A DNA stretch of 64,000 bases from Promicromonospora panici. GTDB taxonomy: Bacteria; Actinomycetota; Actinomycetes; Actinomycetales; Cellulomonadaceae. Shown in pieces: positions 44,553-52,980 of this stretch. Position 1 is the stretch's first letter. Each line of letters begins with the position of its first letter. The notes under the pieces were generated by a model that was given only the letters and a program-made list of their open reading frames with translations, ran no database searches and was not told the origin of the DNA. The stretch is taken from positions 124,001 through 188,000 of the forward strand of contig NZ_UWYY01000013.1 in NCBI RefSeq assembly GCF_900608595.1. Reading direction: 5' to 3'. The translations under genes were made by a program, and so were the position numbers.

Positions 44553-44666
44553 GCGGTTGCCACAACTACCGATCCCGCCCATCAGTCGGGATCGAAGTTT
44601 CGCTTCAACCTTGACCACTTCCGAACCCATTGGTCAGGCGATGTTCGTTGCAGTACAACGATCGCT

Positions 44667-45068
44667 ATGAGCTGGGTGGCGAACGTGATGATCTCGGTCG
44701 ATATGGACGACAACGAGAACGCGGAGGCGCTGAGCGAGTGGCTACGGACAGAAGCCCCTCGCCGGTCGAGTCCTGAGCGTCGCGGAGTGGGATACCTGAG
44801 GTTGCTCACGAGCGCGGAGGACAGCCAATGGGGCGGGTGGAAGGCGCCCGAGTGCGAGGTGTGGGCGGGAGCCTTGAACCACGCTGACCTTGGTGCTGTC
44901 CGGCAGCGATTCTTCGAGACGCCGTGGCGCGAGCCGAACGCGGCGCAACTGTTCGTGATGGACCAGGAAGAGGGCTTCTTCCGGCTGTGGATGATCCGCG
45001 GCGACGAACTGCGGCAGTTCACGCCGCTCGTACCGAGCGAGGACGACGAGGTCTTTTATCGGGGGTGA
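44667..45068 (+). CDS. 133-residue protein of unknown function
   Basis: Starts at ATG 44667. The N-terminus (MISVDMDDNENAEALSEWLRTEAPRRSSPE) pairs a strand with an acidic helix and WLR, a layout reminiscent of small effector-associated domains, but I cannot assign a family. The middle is Trp-rich (WGGWKAPECEVWAGALNHADL) and the C-terminus reads QLFVMDQEEGFFRLWMIRGDEL. A partial duplicate lies at 44165-44322, so this gene and its flanks have been copied. It is the last gene before attachment site 3. Confidence 0.55.
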   Translation: MSWVANVMISVDMDDNENAEALSEWLRTEAPRRSSPERRGVGYLRLLTSAEDSQWGGWKAPECEVWAGALNHADLGAVRQRFFETPWREPNAAQLFVMDQEEGFFRLWMIRGDELRQFTPLVPSEDDEVFYRG

Positions 45069-45292
45069 AGAGCCGAGCGCAAGGCCGTTCACACTCGGAC
45101 GGCGGCGAACCTGCGCGCGGTCTGATTGGAGAGCAGCTCGGTACATGGGTACACATGACCGCCGTCTGAGCCCATCCGACGCCACCCCCACCAACGCGCC
45201 CCGGAACCGGTAGAACCGCGAGATTCCAACGTTCTCGCGGTGCCCAACCAACTCGTCGGACACCGCGAGACATACCGGTACACCCTCCGGAA

Positions 45293-45327
45293 GAACCCGG
45301 CGTACAGGCCGGCTCGTCCGCTTTTAA
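45293..45327. repeat. Attachment site 3 (right end of island B)
   Basis: Begins GAACCCGGCGTACAGGCCGG and ends CTTTTAA. It is preceded by the same CTCGCGGTG...CACCGCGAG hairpin block and GGTACACAT motif as site 2, and followed by the same CTCTGATCTGCATCGGA and CCGGCCAGA. Confidence 0.85.
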
Positions 45328-45399
45328 CACTCTGATCTGCATCGGAGCACCGGCCAGAAGTGTCCGGTACACATTGGATGCCGCGTGGGGTCAGGCGGC

Positions 45400-45545
45400 C
45401 TGCGACATGCGACGCGTCCGCGCCCTGGTGCGAAACCTGAACAGAGCCAGCCACGCAACCAGCCCACGTGCGGTGCCACGCCGCGCGCATGGCCCCAGCC
45501 TCGGTTGATGAGCGTTGGGCTATCTGGGCGATGCGCTGCGGTGAT
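45400..45545 (+). pseudogene. Second relic of the MobF relaxase 3' end
   Basis: Nearly identical to 40441-40590, including the non-coding sequence between the attachment site and the fragment. It shows that a third, strongly reduced copy of the element lies to the right of site 3. Confidence 0.75.
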
Positions 45546-45654
45546 CTGTTGTCGACGACTTGGTTGCAGTGCGGCGTCAGCGACCCGCTGAAGTCGAGAA
45601 CGCGATCGTCAGGACGGGAGCTGACCGCGCGTGTGCAGGTCCCGAGGTGCGACT

Positions 45655-45686
45655 AGGGGCGTGAACGTCTCGGCGTTCACGCCCCT
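45655..45686. terminator. Copy of the relaxase/lipoprotein terminator
   Basis: Same AGGGGCGTGAACG / CGTTCACGCCCCT stem as 19146-19177. Confidence 0.7.
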
Positions 45687-45717
45687 CGGAGATGTGGCAG
45701 GAGACCAGGTGTCGCGT

Positions 45718-45890
45718 TCAGTCGTTCGTTCGCCAAGTCGGTCCGAAGTCTCCCCGGGTGCCCGGCGTCGCGTCGTTCAGCGCCGTCACCAACTCCTTGA
45801 CACTCTTGCCAGCCATCTCATCCTCAAGGGAGTAGTCGGCCGCGTCGGGGTCGGGGGCCGTCGGTTCGCCCTGGACCACGCCCTGGAATT
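45718..45890 (-). pseudogene. Relic of the island lipoprotein 3' end
   Basis: Encodes PDAADYSLEDEMAGKSVKELVTALNDATPG and the same C-terminus as the lipoprotein at 19209, then homology stops near 45890. The frame upstream is lost. It marks the last recognisable island sequence before the chromosome resumes. Confidence 0.75.
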
Positions 45891-45908
45891 CCTCGTTGAT
45901 CCGGATTC

Positions 45909-46850
45909 TCACGGCCGGAGCGTATCTGCCGCTCGGGTCTTGCCTCGTGTTCGATTCAGCGGGTCACCGTGAGTGGCGAGCTCCTCAGCTAGTTGCATGC
46001 ACCGCAGCCGGGCCGGGGAGAGGTCGAAGGGCATCTTTCCGATGGCCTCGAACGCACTCATGGTCTTCTGCCCCCTGCGAGAGTGTTGGCCAACCTCGTC
46101 CTCGTTCTCACCGGCGGGGTGCAGAGCATCCCAGGAGTCGAACAGCGCATCCTCGCTCTGCGCCAGGCCGGAATCCTCGATGACGGCGTCCAACGCCATC
46201 TCGAAGGCGTGCCGTTCTGCGGCCACCCGAGCCACGCGGGGGTCGTCGACGGCGATCGTGTCGTCGAGCGCCTCCTCGGCCGTGTCAACACGGTCGGATT
46301 CCGCCCGCAGATCCGGATGTGTGGCCAGGGCGATGAAACGGGTGGCCCGGATGGCCGCACCGAGCGGGCCGACGATCCGCTCGATGACCAGCAGGTCGTC
46401 CAGGTCCGTCTGGCGCAGTGAGCCTCTGGGCAGGTCCTCGAGGCGGCTGGTGACGAAATCGGAGAGCAGACCCGTCATGCCGCCCTGGGTCCGCATGCGC
46501 TGCACGGCGGTCCGCTGCCGCCGCAGCTCTGCTTCCTGGGCGACGAGGGTGTCCTCCAGCCGTTCCAGGATGCCCGCGATGCCGTGGTCGTCGTCGGCAT
46601 CGGCAGAAGGGGTTTCGGCGAAGGCGTCCCGGATGTCGTCCAGGCCGATCCCGGCGTCGGCCATCTTGCGGATCCACAGCAGCCGGATCATGTCCTCGTA
46701 GCCGTAGCGGCGGCGGTTGTCACCGCCCCGCTCGGGCTCGGGGAGCAGGCCGATCTCGTGGTAGTGACGGATCGCCCGCGGCGTGGTGCCGACGAAGGCC
46801 GCCGCGTCACCGATCTTGACCTGGCGCGGCGGAATGAAAGACGAGTACAC
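45909..46850 (-). CDS. MerR-family transcriptional regulator
   Basis: 313 residues from GTG 46850, with AGGAAGG eight bases upstream. The N-terminal winged HTH is KIGDAAAFVGTTPRAIRHYHEIGLLPEPERGGDNRRRYG, followed by the dimerisation coiled coil (EDTLVAQEAELRRQRTAVQRM) and a long C-terminal helical domain of unknown ligand. The last ~20 residues run into the junction with island relics, so the native C-terminus may have been altered. It is divergent from the DHFR-type reductase gene and probably controls it. Confidence 0.82.
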   Translation of the reverse strand: MYSSFIPPRQVKIGDAAAFVGTTPRAIRHYHEIGLLPEPERGGDNRRRYGYEDMIRLLWIRKMADAGIGLDDIRDAFAETPSADADDDHGIAGILERLEDTLVAQEAELRRQRTAVQRMRTQGGMTGLLSDFVTSRLEDLPRGSLRQTDLDDLLVIERIVGPLGAAIRATRFIALATHPDLRAESDRVDTAEEALDDTIAVDDPRVARVAAERHAFEMALDAVIEDSGLAQSEDALFDSWDALHPAGENEDEVGQHSRRGQKTMSAFEAIGKMPFDLSPARLRCMQLAEELATHGDPLNRTRGKTRAADTLRP

Positions 46851-47034
46851 GGGCAGGGCCTTCCTCAGTGGGGCGGGATGTGAGTCCACCGCACCACATA
46901 CCGCTACGAGAGGTGCAACTCCTGCAACATGCGCGCGCAGGCCGGATCGGGGTACCGATGAGAAGTGACGCCGGTTGTCGTCTGAGCTGAGTACGGCCCG
47001 GTGAACGCGGGGCGCATCAAGGGAGAGCAACACG

Positions 47035-47604
47035 ATGAGACCACTCCGATACTCGATCAACGTCACACTCGACGGCTGCTGCCATCACGAGGCAGGACTC
47101 CCTCCGGACGAGGAGTCGATGCGCTACTGGACCGCTGAGATGGAGCGGGCCGATGCCCTGCTCTTCGGCCGGGTGACCTACGAGATGATGGAGTCGGCAT
47201 GGCGGAAGCCGGCCAAAGGTCCCTGGCCCGACTGGATGGGTGAGTCGGAGATCCCGTTCGCAAAGGCCATCGACCAGGCGAAGAAGTACGTCGTGTCGAG
47301 CACGCTGAGCGGGGTCGACTGGAATGCCGAGCTGGTGCGAGGCGACTTGGGGCCAGCGGTTCAGCGGCTCAAGCAGCAGTCAGGCGAGGGCCTGTGGGTG
47401 GGTGGCGTGACGCTCCCTCTGGCGCTGGCAGATCTGGGACTGATCGACGAGTACGAGTTCGTTGTGCAGCCGGTTATCGCCGGACACGGGCCGACGTTGC
47501 TCGCCGGTCTGCGCGAGCGTATCCAGCTCGAGGTCGTGGACCGCCATGAGTTCCGGTCGGGGGCGGTCGCCCTGCGATACCGGCCCACGCAGGTCACGGC
47601 CTGA
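47035..47604 (+). CDS. Dihydrofolate reductase / RibD C-terminal domain family protein
   Basis: 189 residues from ATG 47035. LRYSINVTLDGC, ADALLFGRVTYEMMESAW, KYVVSSTLSGVDWN, LWVGGVTLPLALADLGLIDEYEFVVQPVIAGHGPTLL are the standard segments of the small actinobacterial DHFR-like/RibD reductases, which bind NADPH. The substrate is unknown. Divergent from the MerR gene across about 185 bases. Confidence 0.85.
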   Translation: MRPLRYSINVTLDGCCHHEAGLPPDEESMRYWTAEMERADALLFGRVTYEMMESAWRKPAKGPWPDWMGESEIPFAKAIDQAKKYVVSSTLSGVDWNAELVRGDLGPAVQRLKQQSGEGLWVGGVTLPLALADLGLIDEYEFVVQPVIAGHGPTLLAGLRERIQLEVVDRHEFRSGAVALRYRPTQVTA

Positions 47605-47980
47605 CGTGATCTAGCACTCTGGCCGCTCCCGCACGCCGAGCGCTCCGGAGCCTCGCGCCGTCCGTCGTCGGCCGCGATCCCCGCAGTCCGGAGACGCCGT
47701 TTCAGACGTCGGCTCAGGCCTGCTCGCCGGGCAAGGACCTTTATCCACAAGTGGTGCTTGATCTGATACTGGGTCTCAGGCATACTCGCCAGTGCCCGGG
47801 CGGCGGCACGACGCCGACGCACGAGACTCTCGACGACGAGCAGGACGGACCCGCGATGCGAGCTGGCGACACGACGGCGGTCGTCGCGATGCGCCCCAGG
47901 GTCATGTCGAGGCCGGCTGACCGGAACACCCCTCCACGAGCCGGGCACCACAGCCGCCCGGCCCAACGAAAGGCGAAGCC
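47605..47980. other. Non-coding region before the acyl-CoA dehydrogenase
   Basis: About 375 bases with no supported gene; presumably holds the promoter of the acyl-CoA dehydrogenase operon. Confidence 0.4.
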
Positions 47981-49147
47981 ATGCAGCGTGACATCTACGA
48001 CGAGGACCACGAGGCGTTCCGCGAGGTAGTGAAGGAGTTCGTCAAGCGTTACGTGACCTCCGAGAAGGCGAAGCAGTGGGACGCCGACGGCGAGGTCGAC
48101 CGCGCCACGATGAAGGCCGCGGCGGAGCACGGCATCATCGGGCTCTCGGTGCCGGAGGAGTTCGGCGGCGCCGGCATGCTGATGGACTTCCGCTTCCGGA
48201 GCGTGGTGAACGAGGAGCTCATCCGCAGCGGCCACGGCTCGGCACTGGCCAGTGCCGCGGGAATCCACGACGACCTCGCGGTGCCGTACCTCGCACACTT
48301 CGGCACCGACGCCCAGAAGGCGAAGTGGCTCCCGAAGATGGCCACGGCCGACGTGCTCGGCGCGCTCGCGATGACCGAGCCGGGTGCGGGTAGCGACCTA
48401 CGGGCCGCGCGGACCACCGCAAAGAAGGTGGACGGTGGCTACGTCGTCAACGGTGCCAAGACGTTCATCTCCAGCGGCAAGACGGCGGACATCGTCGTCA
48501 CGTTCGTCAAGACCGGCGAGGGCAACCGCCCGGACGCCTTCAGCCTCGTCATCCTCGAGGACGGCATGGAGGGGTTCGAGCACGGCAAGAAGCTGCACAA
48601 GATGGGCTTTCCCGGCCACGACACGGCCGAGCTGAGCTTCAGCGACGTCTTCGTGCCGGACGAGAACCTCATCGGCGGCGTCGAGGGCCGCGGGTTCGTG
48701 CACCTCATGATGAACCTGCCGCTGGAGCGCCTCTCGATCGGGGCCGTCGCTGCTGCGGTGGGCGAGGCCGCGGTGGGATGGACCCTCGACTACACGACGA
48801 GCCGTGAGGCGTTCGGCAAGCAGGTCGTCGACTTCCAGAACACGCGGTTCCGACTGGCGGAGATGGCCACCACGGTCGACGTCATGTGGGCCTACATCGA
48901 CCGCGCGATGAACCTCTACCGGCAGGGCAAGCTCAGCGCGGACGAGGCCGCGAAGGTGAAGTTCTGGTGCACCGAGCGGGAGTGGGAGATCCTCGACCAG
49001 GGTGTTCAGCTGCACGGCGGGTACGGCTACATCCTGGAGTACCCGATCGCGCGGGCCTTCCTCGACGCCCGCGTGCACCGCATCTACGGCGGCACGAACG
49101 AGGTGATGCGCGAGATCGTCGCCCGCAGTGTCACCGGCCGCAAGTAG
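47981..49147 (+). CDS. Acyl-CoA dehydrogenase
   Basis: 388 residues from ATG 47981. Family segments in order: GIIGLSVPEEFGGAG, LGALAMTEPGAGSDLRAARTTA (substrate/FAD loop), YVVNGAKTFISSG, FGKQVVDFQNTRFRLAEMAT, and LHGGYGYILEYPIARAFLDARVHRIYGGTNEVMREIVAR. The segment order fits long/medium-chain or isovaleryl-type members; the catalytic Glu is the one in GGTNEVM-region families or an upstream position, so chain length cannot be fixed. It heads an operon with both ETF subunits and a b-type cytochrome, which would accept its electrons. Confidence 0.9.
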   Translation: MQRDIYDEDHEAFREVVKEFVKRYVTSEKAKQWDADGEVDRATMKAAAEHGIIGLSVPEEFGGAGMLMDFRFRSVVNEELIRSGHGSALASAAGIHDDLAVPYLAHFGTDAQKAKWLPKMATADVLGALAMTEPGAGSDLRAARTTAKKVDGGYVVNGAKTFISSGKTADIVVTFVKTGEGNRPDAFSLVILEDGMEGFEHGKKLHKMGFPGHDTAELSFSDVFVPDENLIGGVEGRGFVHLMMNLPLERLSIGAVAAAVGEAAVGWTLDYTTSREAFGKQVVDFQNTRFRLAEMATTVDVMWAYIDRAMNLYRQGKLSADEAAKVKFWCTEREWEILDQGVQLHGGYGYILEYPIARAFLDARVHRIYGGTNEVMREIVARSVTGRK

Positions 49148-49189
49148 TCTTCCCCCGTCAGCCGTCCGAGGAAAGAGCAGAGTCCGCCC

Positions 49190-49969
49190 ATGAGGATCGT
49201 CGTCCTGGTGAAAGTCGTGCCCGACACCAACGTTGAGCGGACGCTCAGCCTGGAGACAGGGCTCGCCGATCGTGCCACGGCCGATCTCGTCGCCGACGAG
49301 ATCGGAGAGCGTGCCCTGGAGGTCGCGCTCACCTACGCCGAAGCGCACGAGGGCACCGACGTGCACGTGCTGGTCGTCGGTCCCGAGGAGTCGTCGGCGT
49401 CGATCCGCAAGTGCCTCGCGATGGGTGCGGCGAGCGCCACGCACGTCGTCGACGACGGGCTCGTCGGCGCGGACCTCGGGCTGACGGCCGAGGTGATCGC
49501 GGTGGCGCTCGGCCGGGTCGGGTACGACCTGGTGATCGCCGGCAACCAGTCCACCGATGGTATGGGCGGGGTGCTGCCGGCGATGGTGGCCGAACACCTG
49601 GGTCTCCCGAGCCTGACGAACCTCACCGCGGTGACCATCGGGGACGCCGAGGTCAGCGGCACGCGTGTGTCGGACGACGCGGCGGTGGGCCTGAGCGCGC
49701 CGCTGCCGGCCGTCGTGTCGGTGACCGAGGCGCTCCCCGACCCCCGGTTCCCGGGATTCAAGGGGATCATGGCGGCGAAGAAGAAGCCGCTGGACGTGAT
49801 CTCGCTCGCCGACCTCGGCATCGACGCGGACGACCTGAGCACGTCGCGCTCGATCATGCTCGCGGTCGACGCCCGTCCTCCGCGAGGCGCGGGCGTGAAG
49901 ATCACCGATGACGAGGGCGACGCCGGCATCCGGCTGGCGGCCTTCCTGGCCGAGAACCACCAGATCTGA
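49190..49969 (+). CDS. Electron transfer flavoprotein beta subunit (FixA/EtfB)
   Basis: 259 residues from ATG 49190. VVLVKVVPDTNVERTLSLE, VHVLVVGPEESSASIRKCLAMG, VIAGNQSTDGMGGVLPAMVAEHLGLPSLT and the C-terminal FPGFKGIMAAKKKPLDVISLADL are hallmark EtfB segments; the last is the recognition loop/anchor. It carries AMP and pairs with EtfA. Starts 42 bases after the dehydrogenase and is followed by etfA after 14 bases with GAGGAGG. Confidence 0.92.
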   Translation: MRIVVLVKVVPDTNVERTLSLETGLADRATADLVADEIGERALEVALTYAEAHEGTDVHVLVVGPEESSASIRKCLAMGAASATHVVDDGLVGADLGLTAEVIAVALGRVGYDLVIAGNQSTDGMGGVLPAMVAEHLGLPSLTNLTAVTIGDAEVSGTRVSDDAAVGLSAPLPAVVSVTEALPDPRFPGFKGIMAAKKKPLDVISLADLGIDADDLSTSRSIMLAVDARPPRGAGVKITDDEGDAGIRLAAFLAENHQI

Positions 49970-49983
49970 GGAGGAGGACGACG

Positions 49984-50946
49984 ATGACTCTCGCTGCTGA
50001 CTCGATCCTGGTACTGCTTGATACGACCCCCGACGGCGGCCTGGCGAAGTCCTCGGCCGCGCTGCTGGGTGCGGCCTCGACCGTGGGGACGCCGGTCGCG
50101 CTCGTTCTCGGCGACGAGGCGGCCGCCACGGCCGCCGCCGAGCTCGGGGCCGCCACGGTGCTGCGCGCCGCTGCGACGTCCGACGGTCAGGTAGGTGTTG
50201 TCGACGCCCTGGCCGCCGCCGCGGCCCTGGCCCGGCCCGACGCCGTCCTGGCGTCCCACTCGGTCGACGGCCGGGAGGCCGCCGCCCGCTTCGCGGTGCG
50301 CGCCCGCTCCGGCCTGGTCGTCGATGCGATCGGGGTGGACCGCGACGACCAGGGCGTCACCGCCCGCACCTCCGCCTATGGCGGGGCCTACACGGTGACC
50401 TCGGCGGTGACGCACGGAGCCCCGGTCGTCACGGTGCGTCAGGGCGCGGTCGAGGCGCGCGCCGAGGCGCGGCCGCTGGCCGAGATCATGCTCGAGGTGG
50501 CCGCGAGCGGTGTTGCCGCCGCCAAGGCCGGTGCGGTCGAGGTCGCCGAGAAGAGCGCCGGGCGCCCTGACCTGCGCGGAGCCGCGAAGGTCGTCTCGGG
50601 CGGGTGGGGCCTGGGCTCGAAGGAGGACTTCGCGCTCGTCGAGCAGCTCGCCGACGCCCTCGGCGCCGCGCTCGGCGCGTCGCGCGCCGCGGTGGACGCC
50701 GGGTTCGTGCCGGCGTCGGCACAGGTGGGCCAGACGGGCGTGCAGGTCTCGCCACAGCTCTACATCGCCCTGGGCATCTCCGGGGCGATCCAGCACCTGG
50801 CCGGCATGCAGACGGCGAAGACCATCGTCGCGATCAACAAGGACGAGGACGCCCCGATCTTCGAGATCGCCGACTTCGGGGTCGTTGGTGACGTGTTCAC
50901 CGTCGTGCCGCAGCTCATCGCTGAGATCGAGAAGGCGAAGGCCTGA
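49984..50946 (+). CDS. Electron transfer flavoprotein alpha subunit (FixB/EtfA)
   Basis: 320 residues from ATG 49984. The C-terminal FAD domain is clear: VSGGWGLGSKEDFALVEQLADALGAALGASRAAVDAGFV, VGQTGVQVSPQLYIALGISGAIQHLAGMQTAKTIVAINKDEDAPIFEIADFGVVGDVF. Forms the ETF heterodimer with the gene before it and carries electrons from acyl-CoA dehydrogenase. The cytochrome gene starts 5 bases after its stop. Confidence 0.93.
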   Translation: MTLAADSILVLLDTTPDGGLAKSSAALLGAASTVGTPVALVLGDEAAATAAAELGAATVLRAAATSDGQVGVVDALAAAAALARPDAVLASHSVDGREAAARFAVRARSGLVVDAIGVDRDDQGVTARTSAYGGAYTVTSAVTHGAPVVTVRQGAVEARAEARPLAEIMLEVAASGVAAAKAGAVEVAEKSAGRPDLRGAAKVVSGGWGLGSKEDFALVEQLADALGAALGASRAAVDAGFVPASAQVGQTGVQVSPQLYIALGISGAIQHLAGMQTAKTIVAINKDEDAPIFEIADFGVVGDVFTVVPQLIAEIEKAKA

Positions 50947-50951
50947 CCACC

Positions 50952-52652
50952 GTGGCGACGTTCTCCCAGGGCCTTCGTCAGGGGCTGCCTCGTCGTCCCG
51001 GCGGACCGGCATGGCCGCCGGTCGCTGAGTCCGCGGCGGCTCCGGCAGTGGCTGACGGCACCGCGACGCAGGAGGCGGCCGGCGCCGTCGAGGTCACGCT
51101 GCGTCGCGGCCTGCCGCGCGTCGCCGGTGGCGAGCCCTGGCCGCCGGCCGGCATCGTCCGGGTGGACCGCTCCCCGGCCTCGGCGGCGACGTCGTCCGCC
51201 GGCCAGCCTGCCGTGGTGGACGGGACCGCCGTCGTGGGCGAGGCTGCCGCCGCGACCGCATCTGTCGCTGCGGATGTTCCGGCCGCCCTCGCGTCGGCTT
51301 CCACGGATACTCCCGCCGCCCCCGTGCCGGCCGGAACCGCCGTCGAGACCGTCACGGAGCAGGTGGCGCTGCGCCGCGGCCTGCCGCGGGTTGCCGGTGG
51401 CGAGCCCTGGCCTCCGGCGGAGACGGTCGCGGTCCAGCGCAGGCTCGCCGCGGCTCCCACGGCTCCCGCGACCGCGTCGGCGCCCGCCGGGGCCGCCTCG
51501 GCCCCTCCTGTGGCCGAATCGCCCCGTACCGAATCGCCCGCCAGCGGGTCACCGGCGCCCGAGGCGGCCCCGGTGGCCCCGGTGGCCCCGTCGTCGAGCG
51601 TTCCCGCCGACCAGGGCGAGAGCGCGCCGGTCGCGGGTCCCCCTGCCGTCGTCGAACCCGCCCTGGAAGCCCTGGCCGAGCCCGCACGACCGACCGAACC
51701 TGCACGACCCGCCGAACCGGCACGACCTGCCGAGCCCGCGCGGGAGCCGCGCAGGATCGGCTCGCGCACCCTGGGCGGGTGGGTGCGGACACTCGGGTGG
51801 GGGCTGGCCGGCGTCGTCGCCGCTGCGGGGATCATCGTGCTGGCCGCGCGCGGCGTGACCACGCTGCCGGGCGTGCCCGGGTTCCTGGAGCGCTACCCCG
51901 GGTCCTACGAGCTGCCCGACTCCGCCCCGGTCGGCTTCCCCGTCTGGGCCAACTGGATGCACTACCTCAACTTCTTCTTCCTGGTGCTGATCGTGCGCAC
52001 GGGCCTGCTGGTGCGGTACCAGAAGAACCCGCCCGCCTACTGGACGCCCGCGCGGGGCGGCAAGAAGATCAGCATCAACCTGTGGCTGCACACCGGCATC
52101 GACCTGCTGTGGCTGGCCAACGGGGTCGTGTTCGTGGTGCTCCTGTTCGCGTCCGGCCACTGGGTACGGATCGTGCCGACCTCGTGGGAGGTGTTCCCGA
52201 ACGCGGCGTCGGCGGCGCTGCAATACCTCACGCTGGACTGGCCCACCGAGCACGGCTGGGTGAACTACAACAGCCTGCAGCAGCTCATGTACTTCGTGGT
52301 GGTGTTCGTCGCCGCCCCGCTGGCCGCGATCACCGGGTTGCGCATGAGCGAGTGGTGGCCCAAGGACGCGGAACGGCTGAACAGGCTCTTCCCGGCGCCG
52401 GTGGCTCGGGCGCTCCACTTCCCGACGATGCTCTTCTTCGTGCTGTTCGTGATCGTGCACGTCACCCTGGTGTTCGCCACGGGGGCGCTGCGCAACCTGA
52501 ACCACATGTTCGCGGCCTCTGACACGGTCAGCTGGGAGGGCTTCGCCTGGTTCTCGGGAGGTCTCGTCGTCGCGGTCGCGGCGGTCGTCGCGGCGAGGCC
52601 GCTCGTCATCGCGCCGATCGCGTCCCTCGTCGGCAAGGTCAGCAGCCGCTGA
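50952..52652 (+). CDS. Cytochrome b561-like membrane protein with repeat-rich N-terminus
   Basis: 566 residues from GTG 50952. Residues 1-270 are Ala/Pro-rich and disordered in appearance, with three copies of a motif LRxGLPRxxGGxxWPP at about 7-23, 49-65 and 139-155, and an EPARPAEPAR repeat near 250. From about 275 there are five membrane helices with conserved His (WMHYLNFFFLVLIVRTGLL, LWLHTGIDLLWL, ARALHFPTMLFFVLFVIVHVTLVFATG), typical of a di-heme cytochrome b/b6. Its position suggests that it passes electrons from ETF to the quinone pool, replacing ETF-ubiquinone oxidoreductase; that role is inferred. Confidence 0.8.
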   Translation: MATFSQGLRQGLPRRPGGPAWPPVAESAAAPAVADGTATQEAAGAVEVTLRRGLPRVAGGEPWPPAGIVRVDRSPASAATSSAGQPAVVDGTAVVGEAAAATASVAADVPAALASASTDTPAAPVPAGTAVETVTEQVALRRGLPRVAGGEPWPPAETVAVQRRLAAAPTAPATASAPAGAASAPPVAESPRTESPASGSPAPEAAPVAPVAPSSSVPADQGESAPVAGPPAVVEPALEALAEPARPTEPARPAEPARPAEPAREPRRIGSRTLGGWVRTLGWGLAGVVAAAGIIVLAARGVTTLPGVPGFLERYPGSYELPDSAPVGFPVWANWMHYLNFFFLVLIVRTGLLVRYQKNPPAYWTPARGGKKISINLWLHTGIDLLWLANGVVFVVLLFASGHWVRIVPTSWEVFPNAASAALQYLTLDWPTEHGWVNYNSLQQLMYFVVVFVAAPLAAITGLRMSEWWPKDAERLNRLFPAPVARALHFPTMLFFVLFVIVHVTLVFATGALRNLNHMFAASDTVSWEGFAWFSGGLVVAVAAVVAARPLVIAPIASLVGKVSSR

Positions 52653-52761
52653 GCGCCGGTGCCGCCGGGTACCCGACAGGCCGCAGGGCCTGCCGGGTAC
52701 CCGGCGGACAGACCGGCACGCCCGCTTGGAGCCGCAGGGAAGTGGGCGTCCGACGGTGGCT

Positions 52762-52980
52762 TCAGCGGTCTCTCATCCTGTCGACCGCGTCCTCGCCCTC
52801 TTCCTTGACCTCGTGCGCCGCGTCCTTGATCTTGTCGCCGGCCTGCTTCGCCTCGGCGGCGAGGGTCTCGCCACGGCCTTCTGCCTCCATCTCGGGGTCG
52901 TCCGTCGCGTCGCCGACGTTCTTCTTGAGGCGGCCCTTGGCCTCCTCGGCCTGATGCTTGATCTTGTCGTCCATGCTCAT
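52762..52980 (-). CDS. CsbD-family stress protein
   Basis: 72 residues from ATG 52980 (GAGGAG five bases upstream). Charged helical sequence MDDKIKHQAEEAKGRLKKNVGD with the CsbD pattern K.kh.aEe.kG..Ke..G, then lysine/glutamate repeats to the end. Members are small, general-stress-induced proteins of unknown action. Convergent with the cytochrome gene. Confidence 0.85.
   Translation of the reverse strand: MSMDDKIKHQAEEAKGRLKKNVGDATDDPEMEAEGRGETLAAEAKQAGDKIKDAAHEVKEEGEDAVDRMRDR

Noticed and set aside
49190..50946. FixA/FixB as nitrogen-fixation genes
   Set aside because: They lie beside an acyl-CoA dehydrogenase with no fixC/fixX or nif genes; ordinary ETF is the better call.
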